Assembly (NCBI RefSeq): GCF_963676735.1
Contig: NZ_OY781464.1
Location: 95,001 to 159,000 of the forward strand
Direction: 5' to 3'
DNA from: an uncultured Draconibacterium sp.
GTDB lineage: Bacteria > Bacteroidota > Bacteroidia > Bacteroidales > Prolixibacteraceae
Length of the DNA stretch: 64,000 nt
A program made the position numbers and the translations under genes. The number at the start of each line of letters is the position of its first letter. The stretch's first letter is position 1. Shown here piece by piece: positions 15,633 to 25,102 of the stretch. Under the pieces are notes generated by a model that had not been told where the DNA came from, did no database searches, and was given only the letters and a program-made list of their open reading frames with translations.

Positions 15633-17279
15633 TTATCTCATGGCTTTCCAGGCATTAATCAATCCGTTGGTTGATCCATCGTGCCCGGTAACTTTTTCAT
15701 CGTTATTTAATTCCGGCAGAATGGCGTTGGCCAATTGTTTGCCCAGTTCAACTCCCCATTGGTCGAAACTGTAAATGTTCCAGATTATCCCCTGCACAAA
15801 TATTTTGTGTTCGTACATGGCAATTAAGGCGCCCAATACGCGAGGTGTAAGTTGTTTTACCAAAATAGAATTGGTTGGGATGTTGCCCATAAATATTTTA
15901 AAAGGAGTAAGCTCCTTAATTTCTTCTTCTGATTTGCCCGCAGCTTTTAATTCGGCAATAACCTGTTCTTGAGTTTTACCAACCATCATGGCTTCGGTTT
16001 GTGCGAAGAAGTTGGCCAGTAATTTTGGATGATGATCGCCCACTTTATTATGGTTTACTGCCGAGGCAATAAAATCGCAAGGAATTAATTTGGTCCCCTG
16101 GTGAATAAGCTGGTAAAAAGCGTGTTGTCCGTTTGTTCCCGGCTCTCCCCAAATAATTGGTCCGGTTTGGTAGTCAACCTGCTCGCCATTACGGTCAACA
16201 TATTTTCCGTTACTTTCCATATTTCCTTGTTGGAAATAAGCGGCAAAACGGTGCATGTACTGGTCGTACGGAAGTATGGCTTCGCTCTCGGCACCATAAA
16301 AATTGTTGTACCAAATGCCAATTAATGCCAGAATTACCGGAACGTTTTGATCAAATTCTGTTTCAGCAAAATGGTTGTCCATGGCGTGTGCTCCTTCAAG
16401 CAGCGCAATGTAGTTATCGTAACCTATACCGAGCATAATACTTAAGCCAATGGCCGACCATAACGAGTAGCGGCCTCCCACCCAGTTCCAAAAGCGAAAC
16501 ATATTTGCCGTATCGATACCAAAAGCCGAAACAGCTTCAGCATTGGTTGAAACAGCTACAAAGTGTTTTGCTACGTTTTCTATCTCTTTTGCCGATTCAA
16601 GAAACCAGTCTTTTGCCGTGTTGGCATTGGTCATGGTTTCCTGGGTAGTGAATGTTTTTGATGCTACAATAAATAATGTTGTTTCCGGATCAACTTCTTT
16701 AAGCGTCTCTGCGATGTGTGTACCATCAACATTCGAAACAAAGTGCAGTTTCAGGTGATTTTTATAGGGCTTTAGTGCCTCGGTTACCATTAATGGTCCA
16801 AGGTCCGATCCGCCAATACCAATATTAACAACATCAGTAATTGTTTTTCCGGTGTAACCTTTCCACTCGCCTGAAATTACTTTCTCAGTAAAACCTTTCA
16901 TTTGGTCGAGTACCGCATTAACTTCGGGCATTACATCTTCTCCATCAACCAAAATAGGCGTGTTGCTGCGGTTACGCAAAGCTACATGCAGCACGGCGCG
17001 GTCTTCGGTGGCATTTATTTTTTTACCTGAAAACATAGCAGAAATAGCCTCTTTTAGCCCACATTGTTCTGCCAATTCAAGCAAGGTTGTTTTTACTTCG
17101 TCGTTAACAATGTTTTTTGAGAAATCCAGCAGAATGTCTTCAAACTTCAATGAGTATTTTTCAAAACGCTTGGCATCGGCGGCAAAAAGCTCTTTCATAT
17201 GTGTGCCTTCAAACTCGAAGTATATTTCTTCCAGCTTTTGCCAGGCTTTGGTTTCGATTGGATTGATCTTAGGTAACAT
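15633..17279 (-). CDS. pgi: Glucose-6-phosphate isomerase
   Basis: A 548-residue enzyme that interconverts glucose 6-phosphate and fructose 6-phosphate. The SIS-fold signatures are present: I-G-I-G-G-S-D-L-G-P (about 152-161), the first PGI signature around V-G-G-R-Y-S-L-W-S-A-I-G-L (about 267-279) with the catalytic Arg, the Glu in G-E-P-G-T-N-G-Q-H-A-F-Y-Q (about 356-368) and the catalytic Lys near F-D-Q-W-G-V-E-L-G-K (about 505-514). The length equals that of enterobacterial PGI. A perfect -7 element lies on the minus strand at 17391-17398, giving a leader of about 110 bases. The gene appears monocistronic. Confidence 0.97.
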   Translation of the reverse strand: MLPKINPIETKAWQKLEEIYFEFEGTHMKELFAADAKRFEKYSLKFEDILLDFSKNIVNDEVKTTLLELAEQCGLKEAISAMFSGKKINATEDRAVLHVALRNRSNTPILVDGEDVMPEVNAVLDQMKGFTEKVISGEWKGYTGKTITDVVNIGIGGSDLGPLMVTEALKPYKNHLKLHFVSNVDGTHIAETLKEVDPETTLFIVASKTFTTQETMTNANTAKDWFLESAKEIENVAKHFVAVSTNAEAVSAFGIDTANMFRFWNWVGGRYSLWSAIGLSIMLGIGYDNYIALLEGAHAMDNHFAETEFDQNVPVILALIGIWYNNFYGAESEAILPYDQYMHRFAAYFQQGNMESNGKYVDRNGEQVDYQTGPIIWGEPGTNGQHAFYQLIHQGTKLIPCDFIASAVNHNKVGDHHPKLLANFFAQTEAMMVGKTQEQVIAELKAAGKSEEEIKELTPFKIFMGNIPTNSILVKQLTPRVLGALIAMYEHKIFVQGIIWNIYSFDQWGVELGKQLANAILPELNNDEKVTGHDGSTNGLINAWKAMR

Positions 17280-17390
17280 ATCTTTATTTTAATGGGAAGA
17301 CTCAGTTAAATAGTTGCGTTAATCCGAGCTGTAGTCATCCGTTAGTTAATAATTCAAAATGAAAAGTGATAAACTCACTTTTTTGCTTTA

Positions 17391-17398
17391 CAAAGATA
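17391..17398 (-). promoter_or_regulatory. -7 element of the pgi promoter
   Basis: CAAAGATA on the plus strand is TATCTTTG on the minus strand, a perfect TAnnTTTG. No clear TTTG at the expected upstream distance is seen. It lies 112 bases before the pgi start. Confidence 0.45.
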
Positions 17399-17520
17399 AT
17401 TGATTCTGAAGATTGCAGTTGAAAGTTTTTTTAAGGTTAATGTAGGGTTAAGAAAAGTAATAAATTGGGGCAATGGCTTCCAGGTGTTCTAGGTGGGGGT
17501 TGTTATTGGTTTATTCATTG

Positions 17521-19572
17521 CTAAAGCAGCGATTTGTTTGCCAGGAGTTTTTCCAGCTTGTTGTGTTTTTGCCAAAAACGGTCTTTAATTTTTTGTATCA
17601 CCAGCTTAAATTCGGGATTTGTGTTTAGAGGTTCAAGTATTGGCTCTTTTTCCAGAAACAGTAAAATCCAGTATTGGTAATTATCTTGTGTGGCAAAGGC
17701 ATTGAGTTGTTCCATGGCCTTTTCATATTCTCCTTCGTACGCATGTTTCACCGCGATGCTTGCATTTTTATAAATCGATTTATCTTTTTCGCAATACAAG
17801 TTGTAAGTATTTAAAAAAGCTGCAGCCTCTTTTTTCCTTCCTTTCATTCGGTAAACCCAGGCAATTTTTATGTCTTCATGTTGGTAAATATCGAGCCCAA
17901 ATTTCTCCCGTGCATGCACAAACTTTTCGTAATAGTACAAAGCACTGTCATAATCTTCTTCGTAATAATGCATTTTGGCCACTTCTTGCAAAATATCAAG
18001 GCGTGTGGTATCTTTTTCCCATTCAGATGTAAGTATACTTTTTGTTTGTTGGGTATTGCCATTTTTAGCGTAAACAATAAATGCTTTTAACATAGGGGCA
18101 TAATAGTTGGTTGAATCAAACTGAAGTGCCAGGTTAATATAAGTTGTTGCTTCTTCAACAAAACCATTCTGAACGAGGGCATTGCTTAAATGCAGGTAGG
18201 TGTAACCTTTCATGACTGAATCGCTTGCGGCAATGTCGAGCTGAATACCTTTTAGTGCATATTCCAGGTATTTGTCGGTATTGGGAATTACCCGGGCATA
18301 TAAATCGCCCAGCATTTGTACCACTGCCGATGAATTTGGATTGTACTCCAGCGCTTTTTCAAGGTGTGGAACGGTTAATTCATATTCGCCGATTTGCAAA
18401 TAATACAGCGCTTTTGCAATAAGGCTTTCTGCCAGTTTAGAGTCGTAAAGCAAGGCCTTGTCGGCAAAAGTATTAATGCGTTCAGTGTGTTGTTTTTTTA
18501 CCTGGTTTAAATCAAGAAAATAATACGAAATGGCAATGTTTGCATAAGCAAGGGCAAACTCTTCATCTAATTCTATTGCTTGTTGAAACAGCCCGATTGC
18601 TGTTTCTAAATTTTCTTTTGTTCGGCTGTAGTAATAATCAAGAGCCTGCAGGTAATAATCATAAGCCTCGAGGCTTTTTGTCGGAATTTTCTGTATTTGC
18701 AACAATTCGTCGGCAGTAACTACGGCCTTAATGGCATTCGCTATTTTCTGCGCCACTTCGTTTTGCAGTGCAAATACATCGTTAATTTCCCGGCTGTATT
18801 GTTCTCCCCAAATAGGATGATCGCTTGAGGCTTCAATAAGCTGGATATTTAGCAAAACCTGGTTGTCAAAACGCTGCCCACTACCTTCTACCAGGTAATT
18901 TACATTCAATTCTTCGGCTATTTCGCGTATGTTTTTTTGTGTATTTCGGTATCGTGCAGATGAGGTTCGGCTAACCACGCGCAGGTCCCCAATTTTTTGC
19001 AGTTTGTTTAAGGTCGATTCCATTAAACCGTTCACAAAATAGAGGTTTAGGGTATCGCTGCTTTCGTTTTTAAATGGCAACACTGCAATTGATTTTTCCA
19101 GCTCGGTAGGTGGTTCTTCTTTTCGGTTAAGAAAAACAAGCACCAAAACAATACTGATTACAAGTGAAGCTGCCAGGTACCAGCCATATTTTTTTAAAAT
19201 AGTTGGCTGCAAAGTGGCCTGCTCCTCGGGTTGCTTACCTTTTCGAATTTCACCAGGCGAATAAGAAAATTCATCGCGAAAACATTTAATAAAATACGAG
19301 GTGTTGCTAAAACCAACCTGGTACGAAACTTCGGCAACAGTTAGGGAGTTCTGTTGAAGCAATTCAAGTGCTTTTGTAACACGCACCTTACGAATAAACT
19401 GACTGGCAGAAAGCTGGGTGTGCGTTTTTATTTTCCGAAGCAAACTCGACCGGCTCATATGCATCAGGTCGGCAAGTTCAGAAACCCCGAAATGCTCATT
19501 CGAGATATTTTCTAAAATGATTGCTTCCGCTTCTTTAATAAAATCTGCTCCAAAAACCGATGTGTCCGACAT
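17521..19572 (-). CDS. Membrane AraC-type regulator with TolB-like and TPR domains
   Basis: A 683-residue chimeric sensor-regulator. Residues about 12-115 are an AraC-type double helix-turn-helix (H-F-G-V-S-E-L-A-D-L-M-H-M-S and V-A-E-V-S-Y-Q-V-G-F-S-N-T-S-Y-F). One membrane helix follows (about 128-149). Residues 163-290 form a TolB-N/FlgO-like domain as found with adenylate-cyclase and CadC-type regulators (S-I-A-V-L-P-F-K-N, then L-R-V-V-S-R-T-S and Y-L-V-E-G-S). The rest is a chain of TPR repeats (about 300-660). DNA binding would be cytoplasmic and the TPR part periplasmic, allowing direct signal transfer across the membrane. The signal is unknown. It is divergent from the ankyrin-lipoprotein operon, its most likely target. 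Confidence 0.85.
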   Translation of the reverse strand: MSDTSVFGADFIKEAEAIILENISNEHFGVSELADLMHMSRSSLLRKIKTHTQLSASQFIRKVRVTKALELLQQNSLTVAEVSYQVGFSNTSYFIKCFRDEFSYSPGEIRKGKQPEEQATLQPTILKKYGWYLAASLVISIVLVLVFLNRKEEPPTELEKSIAVLPFKNESSDTLNLYFVNGLMESTLNKLQKIGDLRVVSRTSSARYRNTQKNIREIAEELNVNYLVEGSGQRFDNQVLLNIQLIEASSDHPIWGEQYSREINDVFALQNEVAQKIANAIKAVVTADELLQIQKIPTKSLEAYDYYLQALDYYYSRTKENLETAIGLFQQAIELDEEFALAYANIAISYYFLDLNQVKKQHTERINTFADKALLYDSKLAESLIAKALYYLQIGEYELTVPHLEKALEYNPNSSAVVQMLGDLYARVIPNTDKYLEYALKGIQLDIAASDSVMKGYTYLHLSNALVQNGFVEEATTYINLALQFDSTNYYAPMLKAFIVYAKNGNTQQTKSILTSEWEKDTTRLDILQEVAKMHYYEEDYDSALYYYEKFVHAREKFGLDIYQHEDIKIAWVYRMKGRKKEAAAFLNTYNLYCEKDKSIYKNASIAVKHAYEGEYEKAMEQLNAFATQDNYQYWILLFLEKEPILEPLNTNPEFKLVIQKIKDRFWQKHNKLEKLLANKSLL

Positions 19573-19783
19573 GCTTATTCTTATTAACCCGAAAGTAGAA
19601 AAATTTACGAAAAGGTTGCAGGAAAAATCACTACTTGCTTCAAAAGTTGCATTGTTGCATCATAAATTGCATCCCCGATTCAAACTTAACACCTATTGCT
19701 GCAAATGGTTTAAAACAGGCTGATACGAAGTTTTCATCTTTGTGTAAACAATTTTCAAAATCAAAAGAATAAAATTTAAAACG

Positions 19784-20383
19784 ATGAAAACATTAAAAAG
19801 AAACTCATTAAATGTAGTAGTAAGCTGTTCGTTAATGCTGGCTTTATTATTTACCGGATGTTCCAATTCAGGGAATAAGAACAATGGAGAGTCAGGCAAT
19901 ATAGAACAAGTAAGTTCAGGAGTCGAAAAACCCAAAATTGATTTACAAACAGCTATAATAACAAACAATCTGGAGGCCGTAAATCAACACCTTGAAGCCG
20001 GAAGCGATATGAATAAAAAAGATCAGATGAGTGGTTCAACACCATTAATAACGGCTGTATCGTTTGGTAGAACAGAAATTGCAGAAGTGCTGATAGATGC
20101 AGGTGCCGATTTAAACCTTAAAAATAACGACGGGTCAACAGCCTTGCATTCAGCCGCATTTTTTTGCCACATTGAGATTGTGCAATTGCTAATTGATGCC
20201 AAAGCAGATAAAAGCATAAAAAACAATTATGGAGCAACAGCGCGAGAATCCGTTTTGGCACCATTCTCTGATATGAAACCTATATACGAAATGATGCAAC
20301 AACAATTAGAACCGCTTGGCATTACCATTGATATTGCTGAGATGGAAAAGAAACGTCCGGTGGTTGCAATGATGTTACAGTAA
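19784..20383 (+). CDS. Ankyrin-repeat lipoprotein
   Basis: A 199-residue exported protein. The N-terminal signal ends in a lipobox, L-L-F-T-G-C, with Cys26 as lipidation site. After a linker rich in Asn, Gly and Ser come about three ankyrin repeats (about 55-150), recognisable by G-S-T-P-L-I-T-A-V-S-F-G-R-T-E-I, then G-S-T-A-L-H-S-A-A-F-F-C-H-I-E-I and a final K-N-N-Y-G-A-T-A-R-E. Such repeats bind proteins, so a periplasmic partner-binding role is likely, but the partner is unknown. It is the first gene of a likely operon with an acyltransferase (17 bases downstream) and a serine hydrolase, and it is divergent from the AraC-TPR regulator. A near-match promoter element (CATCTTTG, 19735-19742) precedes it. 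Confidence 0.8.
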   Translation: MKTLKRNSLNVVVSCSLMLALLFTGCSNSGNKNNGESGNIEQVSSGVEKPKIDLQTAIITNNLEAVNQHLEAGSDMNKKDQMSGSTPLITAVSFGRTEIAEVLIDAGADLNLKNNDGSTALHSAAFFCHIEIVQLLIDAKADKSIKNNYGATARESVLAPFSDMKPIYEMMQQQLEPLGITIDIAEMEKKRPVVAMMLQ

Positions 20384-20400
20384 TCTAATTTGAAACAATA

Positions 20401-21489
20401 ATGAACACAGAACGAAGATACGATATTGATTGGTTGCGGGTTTTGGCAATCGGGTTATTATTAATTTATCATATTGCCATTGTTTTTCAACCCTGGGCCA
20501 TGTTTATAGGCTTTATAAAAAGTAACGAAAGCCTCGAGAAATTATGGACACCCATGACACTTTTAAACGTTTGGCGCATTCCGCTGCTGTTTTATGTGTC
20601 GGGTATGGGTTTATATTTTGCCATGCGTAAACGAAACTTTGTGCAGTTGCTTACCGAACGCACACGCCGAATTCTTATTCCATTAATTTTTGGAGTGCTG
20701 GCAATAGCACCTCTTCACTTTATAATTTTTCAGAAATTTTACAACCTGCCCATGAGTTATTACCCTCATGCCGGGCATTTGTGGTTCCTCGGAAATATAT
20801 TTATTTATGTACTGGTGTTGGCTCCGGTATTCTTATACCTCATAAAAAGGAATGACAACAAAGTTAAACACTTTTTATCTGCCTTAGTGGGTAATCCGTT
20901 CGGCCCCCTGGCTTTATCGGTGTTTTTTGTAGCAGAGGTACTTATTGTAAAGCCGCAGATATTTTCTGTTTATGCCGAAACATGGCACGGCTTTTTTATG
21001 GGCTTTCTTGCATTCGTTTTTGGTTTTCTTTTTGTGTACAGCGGACATGAATTTTGGCAAACCATGAAGAAATGGAAATGGTTTTACCTGGGTTTGGCAG
21101 CTGTTTTATATGGAGTCAGAGTGATGGTATACCAAACCAATGCACCGGGTTATTTAATGGCCATCGAGTCGAACTGTTGGATTTTTGGTATTTTCGGATT
21201 GGGGTATCACTACCTTAACAAACCAAGCAAAATACTTGGCTATTTAAGTCAGTCGGCATATCCTGTATATATTATCCACATGTTTGCATTGTATGCGGGG
21301 GCACTGCTAATTCTGCCACTAAAAATGCCGGCAGCACTAAAATTTATACTCATTTCGGTATTTACCTTTACGTTGTGCTACCTTATCTACGAATTTTTAA
21401 TCAGACGTGTTGAGTTTTTGCGGCCTTTGTTTGGTTTAAAGCCGTCATTCAACAAAGTTAACAAGTCGCTGTTTCAGAAGGAAGTATAG
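20401..21489 (+). CDS. Membrane acyltransferase, acyltransferase 3 family
   Basis: A 362-residue protein with about 10 membrane helices. It begins E-R-R-Y-D-I-D-W-L-R-V-L-A-I-G-L-L-L-I-Y-H, where the D-x-L-R and the His at the end of the first helix are the conserved catalytic or substrate-contact residues of the family. R-R-I-L-I-P-L and the L-W-F-L-G-N segment (about 127-132) are further family marks. Members transfer acetyl or succinyl groups to sugars or glycolipids at the membrane; the present acceptor is unknown. It lies 17 bases after the ankyrin lipoprotein gene and 124 bases before the serine hydrolase gene, all in one direction. Confidence 0.85.
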   Translation: MNTERRYDIDWLRVLAIGLLLIYHIAIVFQPWAMFIGFIKSNESLEKLWTPMTLLNVWRIPLLFYVSGMGLYFAMRKRNFVQLLTERTRRILIPLIFGVLAIAPLHFIIFQKFYNLPMSYYPHAGHLWFLGNIFIYVLVLAPVFLYLIKRNDNKVKHFLSALVGNPFGPLALSVFFVAEVLIVKPQIFSVYAETWHGFFMGFLAFVFGFLFVYSGHEFWQTMKKWKWFYLGLAAVLYGVRVMVYQTNAPGYLMAIESNCWIFGIFGLGYHYLNKPSKILGYLSQSAYPVYIIHMFALYAGALLILPLKMPAALKFILISVFTFTLCYLIYEFLIRRVEFLRPLFGLKPSFNKVNKSLFQKEV

Positions 21490-21613
21490 TTTATCTTGTA
21501 ACGAATAGAAATAACGGCAAAGAACGAACATAAGGAATGTGAACACATTAGCCAATAAAATAAGTGCATGTTTGTTACAGCTTATGCCTCATAAAACAAT
21601 TAATTTTTATCAA

Positions 21614-22666
21614 ATGAAAAAGAAACAAACAATATTAATCATTCGAATTATGTTATTTACAGGAACTGCAATTTCGATGTTTTTTGTGCCCTGGATTTTA
21701 CTGCGAGTAATGTTGGCGCCATTGCCTGCCACAGTGCAACAACAGGTTGACAAAAGCGTAAAATACGGCTTTGACGGCATAATTGTTTATGTTGACGAAG
21801 CCGGTGAAGCTCCTGCGTTTTATACTGCCGGATACAAAAACAGGGAGAACAAGACACCCGCAGACCCTCATTCGCTATTTAAAATTGCCAGTATCAGTAA
21901 GCTGTATGATGCCGTTGCCATAACAAAATTGGTTAATAGCGGTCACTTATCGTTAGATAATACGGTGGCTCAGTATTTTCCTGAATTCTCTGATAGAATT
22001 GAAAATGCCGATGACATTACCTTGAGAATGCTGGTGCAGCACCGCAGCGGAATTGCTAATTTAACAGCTACACCTAATTTTTGGGCAGATCCGCCGGCAA
22101 GCAGCCAGGAAGCACTGGAAAGAATATTTGATTTGCCGGCCGACTTTAAGCCCGGAAAGAAATATAAATATTCGAATACCAATTACCTGTTGCTTTCTAT
22201 GCTTATTGAAAAAGTTACTGGAGCCGACAAGTTTCAATTTATACGAAAGGAAATATTGAAACCGCTTGGTTTGAAAAATACTTTTGGATCGATGGATGAG
22301 GTGGATGTTGATGATGTGATGAGCGGCTATTACGTGGGGATAGATGAAGATATTAAAGCCGGGGAATATGGAACCAAACTTACCTCGATGCTGGCAACTG
22401 CTGAAGATGTTGGTATATTTTTGCGCGCACTAAACGATGGTTCGGTTTTTAACCCCGGCGAACAGGAAATATATTCCGGAATTTATGTGTACGAACATAC
22501 CGGTTTAATGCCGGGTTACCAAAGTATTGCCAAATACCATAAAGATATTGATACGGTTGTCATACAGTTTGTAAATACTACAAATTTTCAGGGCTATACC
22601 TGGAACTTATCGGAAATAATGTATCGTAAAATTGTAAGGATAATCAGGAAGCAACAAAAGCACTAA
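21614..22666 (+). CDS. Serine hydrolase of the class C beta-lactamase fold
   Basis: A 350-residue protein from ATG 21614; the frame is open further up to a GTG at 21539, but the ATG opens a proper hydrophobic N terminus (I-L-I-I-R-I-M-L-F-T-G-T-A, about 7-30), so the enzyme is exported or anchored. The catalytic triad motifs of the family are all present: S-x-x-K as S-I-S-K (Ser93, Lys96), Y-x-N as Y-S-N (about 187) and H-T-G late in the chain. These proteins include D-alanyl-D-alanine carboxypeptidases, esterases and beta-lactamases; without more data 'serine hydrolase' is the safe call. It is the last gene of the ankyrin-acyltransferase group and ends close to the convergent LolC/E-type gene. 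Confidence 0.85.
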   Translation: MKKKQTILIIRIMLFTGTAISMFFVPWILLRVMLAPLPATVQQQVDKSVKYGFDGIIVYVDEAGEAPAFYTAGYKNRENKTPADPHSLFKIASISKLYDAVAITKLVNSGHLSLDNTVAQYFPEFSDRIENADDITLRMLVQHRSGIANLTATPNFWADPPASSQEALERIFDLPADFKPGKKYKYSNTNYLLLSMLIEKVTGADKFQFIRKEILKPLGLKNTFGSMDEVDVDDVMSGYYVGIDEDIKAGEYGTKLTSMLATAEDVGIFLRALNDGSVFNPGEQEIYSGIYVYEHTGLMPGYQSIAKYHKDIDTVVIQFVNTTNFQGYTWNLSEIMYRKIVRIIRKQQKH

Positions 22667-22683
22667 CAATAGCTTTGTTGCTA

Positions 22684-23937
22684 TTAATCAAAACGAATTA
22701 CCTTGTCAGGCGAAATTTTTGAAATAAACCAGCTTGGAATAATCAGTATCAGCGAGGTAATTACAATGGTTCCGAGGTTAAGCAACAGTAGGTGCATTAA
22801 CGAAAAGTTCATGGGCACAAAATCCACATAATACGATTCGGGATTTAAACGAATAACATGAAACGCCATTTGCAGTAAAACAACCGAAATACCGATAGCA
22901 TTGCCCCATAGCAATCCGCGGCCGGTTAAAAAAACAGAGAGGTATACAAAAACTTTTCTAATACTCCAGTTTGGGCTTCCCATTGCTTTAAGCACACCAA
23001 TCATGGTGGCTCGTTCCAGTATTAAAACCAGCAAACCCGACACCATGTTAAAAGCAGCCACCATAACCATTAGAGCAAGAATTACCCATACATTCATATC
23101 GAGAATGGAGAGCCAATCAAAAATTTGCGGGTACACCCGCGTAATACTTTGGGTTCTTACAATTTCTGCATTTTCAGCGCGGTAGCTGATTATGGTGTTG
23201 CGTATGTCTTGCTCAATGTTGTCAATGTCAAAAAAATTGGTGGTGCTTACTTCAAAACCTGTAATTTGGGTGGGTTGCCAGTCGTTAAGTCGCTGAATAT
23301 GTTTTAAGTCGCCAACAATGAACAGCTGGTCGAACTCTTCAAACCCAGTACGATACAATCCGCAAACCTGCAATTGTAGCATTCGCGGTATGGTTTCATC
23401 TCCGGTAATAAAATACAGAACAACGCGGTCGTTATGCTGTAGACGCAAAAGCTTTGCAACTTGCTCCGACAACAGCACTTCATTTGTTCGGCTACTGTCG
23501 TTAAGGTTGGGGAGCCTTCCTCCAACCAGGTGTTTGGCAAAAAACTGCCAGTTGTAGTTGTGGTTTACACCTTTAAAAACAATACCCTGTATGTATTCCT
23601 CCGTTTTTATCATGCCCGGTTTTGTGGCATAAGGCTGTATGCTTTCTATGCCCGGAAGCATTTTAATATCATCCAGAAAAGGTTGGTTTACCGAAATCGG
23701 GCTGGTTTCGTACGAGTTGTTCGAGTCGTAATTGATGATTTGAATATGCGAACCAAAGCCAATTACCTTATTGCGAATTTCTTTTTTAAAACCGGTAACT
23801 ACAGCTACTGCAATAATCATAACCGTTAAGCCCAAAGCTATACCCGCCAGCGCAATGCGTATTATGCGCTGCGATAATAGCTTCTTATTTGCTTTGTCAA
23901 AAAAAAGCCGGCGCGATATAAAGAGTTCGGTATTCAA
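22684..23937 (-). CDS. ABC transporter permease, LolC/LolE type
   Basis: A 417-residue inner-membrane protein with one N-terminal membrane helix (about 27-50), a periplasmic MacB-type domain (about 55-265) and a C-terminal FtsX unit of three helices (about 280-405). The opening E-L-F-I-S-R-R-L-F and G-I-A-L-G-L-T-V-M-I are typical of LolC/LolE, which extract outer-membrane lipoproteins from the inner membrane together with the ATPase LolD. No lolD lies nearby. The start is TTG: the in-frame codons before it are TAA-ATT, leaving no ATG, and the conserved N terminus begins exactly here. A TAGTTTTG element (plus-strand CAAAACTA, 23948-23955) is immediately upstream, so the transcript may have almost no leader. 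Confidence 0.85.
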   Translation of the reverse strand: MNTELFISRRLFFDKANKKLLSQRIIRIALAGIALGLTVMIIAVAVVTGFKKEIRNKVIGFGSHIQIINYDSNNSYETSPISVNQPFLDDIKMLPGIESIQPYATKPGMIKTEEYIQGIVFKGVNHNYNWQFFAKHLVGGRLPNLNDSSRTNEVLLSEQVAKLLRLQHNDRVVLYFITGDETIPRMLQLQVCGLYRTGFEEFDQLFIVGDLKHIQRLNDWQPTQITGFEVSTTNFFDIDNIEQDIRNTIISYRAENAEIVRTQSITRVYPQIFDWLSILDMNVWVILALMVMVAAFNMVSGLLVLILERATMIGVLKAMGSPNWSIRKVFVYLSVFLTGRGLLWGNAIGISVVLLQMAFHVIRLNPESYYVDFVPMNFSLMHLLLLNLGTIVITSLILIIPSWFISKISPDKVIRFD

Positions 23938-24003
23938 AATTTATAAGCAAAACTAAATTCTGGCAACTATTTTAAGCCTGTTTATAAAATCCCTTTGACA
24001 AAG

Positions 24004-25026
24004 TTATTTAACTGTTTTCACCTGTAGCTCTGCATCGGTAACATCGCTTCGTCGGTTAATAAACGGCAATACCAGTATCGATATTATACCAATAATAATA
24101 ATCATTCCGGTCATTGAGGAATGGGCTACAAAAGCAAAAATAATTCCGTTTTCGTTGGCAACACCATACAGCGAGAGGGCTTCTTTAGCCATAAAATGCC
24201 AGGCTCCAATACCTCCCTGCACCGGGGCAACCATGCCAAAACTGGCAAGTACAAAAGTGGTTAACCCGGCAATTGGATTAAGGTTACTTGTAAAATCAAA
24301 CGCGAAGAAAACCACATAAAGCATTACATAATACATGCCCCAGATAAATGCCGAGTGAAAAAAGAACCAGCCCTTTTTCTCAATGTTGCGGATAGAAATA
24401 AATCCTTCTTTAAAATTCTGGACAACCTCCATAATTTTCTTAAAAAATGCCGTGTGTTTAAATGCATTTCTGAATATAAATACAAAAATGGCAAACAGCA
24501 CAATACCAATTATAAGGTAAGGCGAGGTGCCAACTGCCTGAAGTTTTTCTGCAATTTCCGGATTTTCTTTCATAAAGTGAAGCATCTTCCCGAATTGCGA
24601 GAAAATTACAACTACCAGTAAAATAAGCAATGAAATAAGGTCGACAAGTCGTTCGGCCACCACCGTTCCTACCAGTTTGGTAAACGATATTTTCTCGTAA
24701 CGGGACAGCACGCCACATCGCGATACTTCGCCCATCCGTGGGAAGGCCATATTCATTAAATATCCTACCATTACTGCCAGAAAGGTGTTGATAAAGCGGG
24801 GTTTATGTCCAATAGGTTCAATCATTAAGCCCCAGCGTAATGTGCGGCTTACGTGGCTTAATAAGCCCAGAAAAAGCGAAAGCACAACCCACCAGTAGTT
24901 TACATTGTTTTTTAAAACGGTCTTTATCCGTTCAATATCCTGATCTTTATAAATTAGCCAAAAAATAAAGGCTCCCAGGGCGAAGAAGCCAAGAAACTGT
25001 AGAATCTTAACGACTGTTTTTTTCAA
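24004..25026 (-). CDS. Flippase-like / lysylphosphatidylglycerol synthase TM-region protein
   Basis: A 340-residue integral membrane protein with about 8 helices, matching the UPF0104/AglD-type 'flippase-like' family (membrane part of MprF). Family marks include the S-R-T-L-R-W motif after the second helix (about 60-65), G-Y-L-M-N-M-A-F-P-R-M-G-E-V-S-R (about 85-100) and a late G-x-G-x-W-H-like G-G-I-G-A-W-H-F (about 270-277). It is thought to move or handle lipids across the inner membrane; no specific substrate can be named. The start is TTG, with an in-frame TAA only two codons earlier, so no ATG is possible. It is divergent from rsmA, with a perfect palindrome in the shared upstream region. 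Confidence 0.82.
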   Translation of the reverse strand: MKKTVVKILQFLGFFALGAFIFWLIYKDQDIERIKTVLKNNVNYWWVVLSLFLGLLSHVSRTLRWGLMIEPIGHKPRFINTFLAVMVGYLMNMAFPRMGEVSRCGVLSRYEKISFTKLVGTVVAERLVDLISLLILLVVVIFSQFGKMLHFMKENPEIAEKLQAVGTSPYLIIGIVLFAIFVFIFRNAFKHTAFFKKIMEVVQNFKEGFISIRNIEKKGWFFFHSAFIWGMYYVMLYVVFFAFDFTSNLNPIAGLTTFVLASFGMVAPVQGGIGAWHFMAKEALSLYGVANENGIIFAFVAHSSMTGMIIIIGIISILVLPFINRRSDVTDAELQVKTVK

Positions 25027-25102
25027 AATTTAGATTTTTAAAGCTTTCTTTTTCGCGTCGGGTTTTATTTCCCTCAAAAATTACTACTTTCACCAACGCA
25101 AA

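Noticed and set aside
22661..22686. Terminator AATAGC/GCTATT between the serine hydrolase and LolC/E-type genes
   Set aside because: The stem is short and no T-tract follows on either strand.
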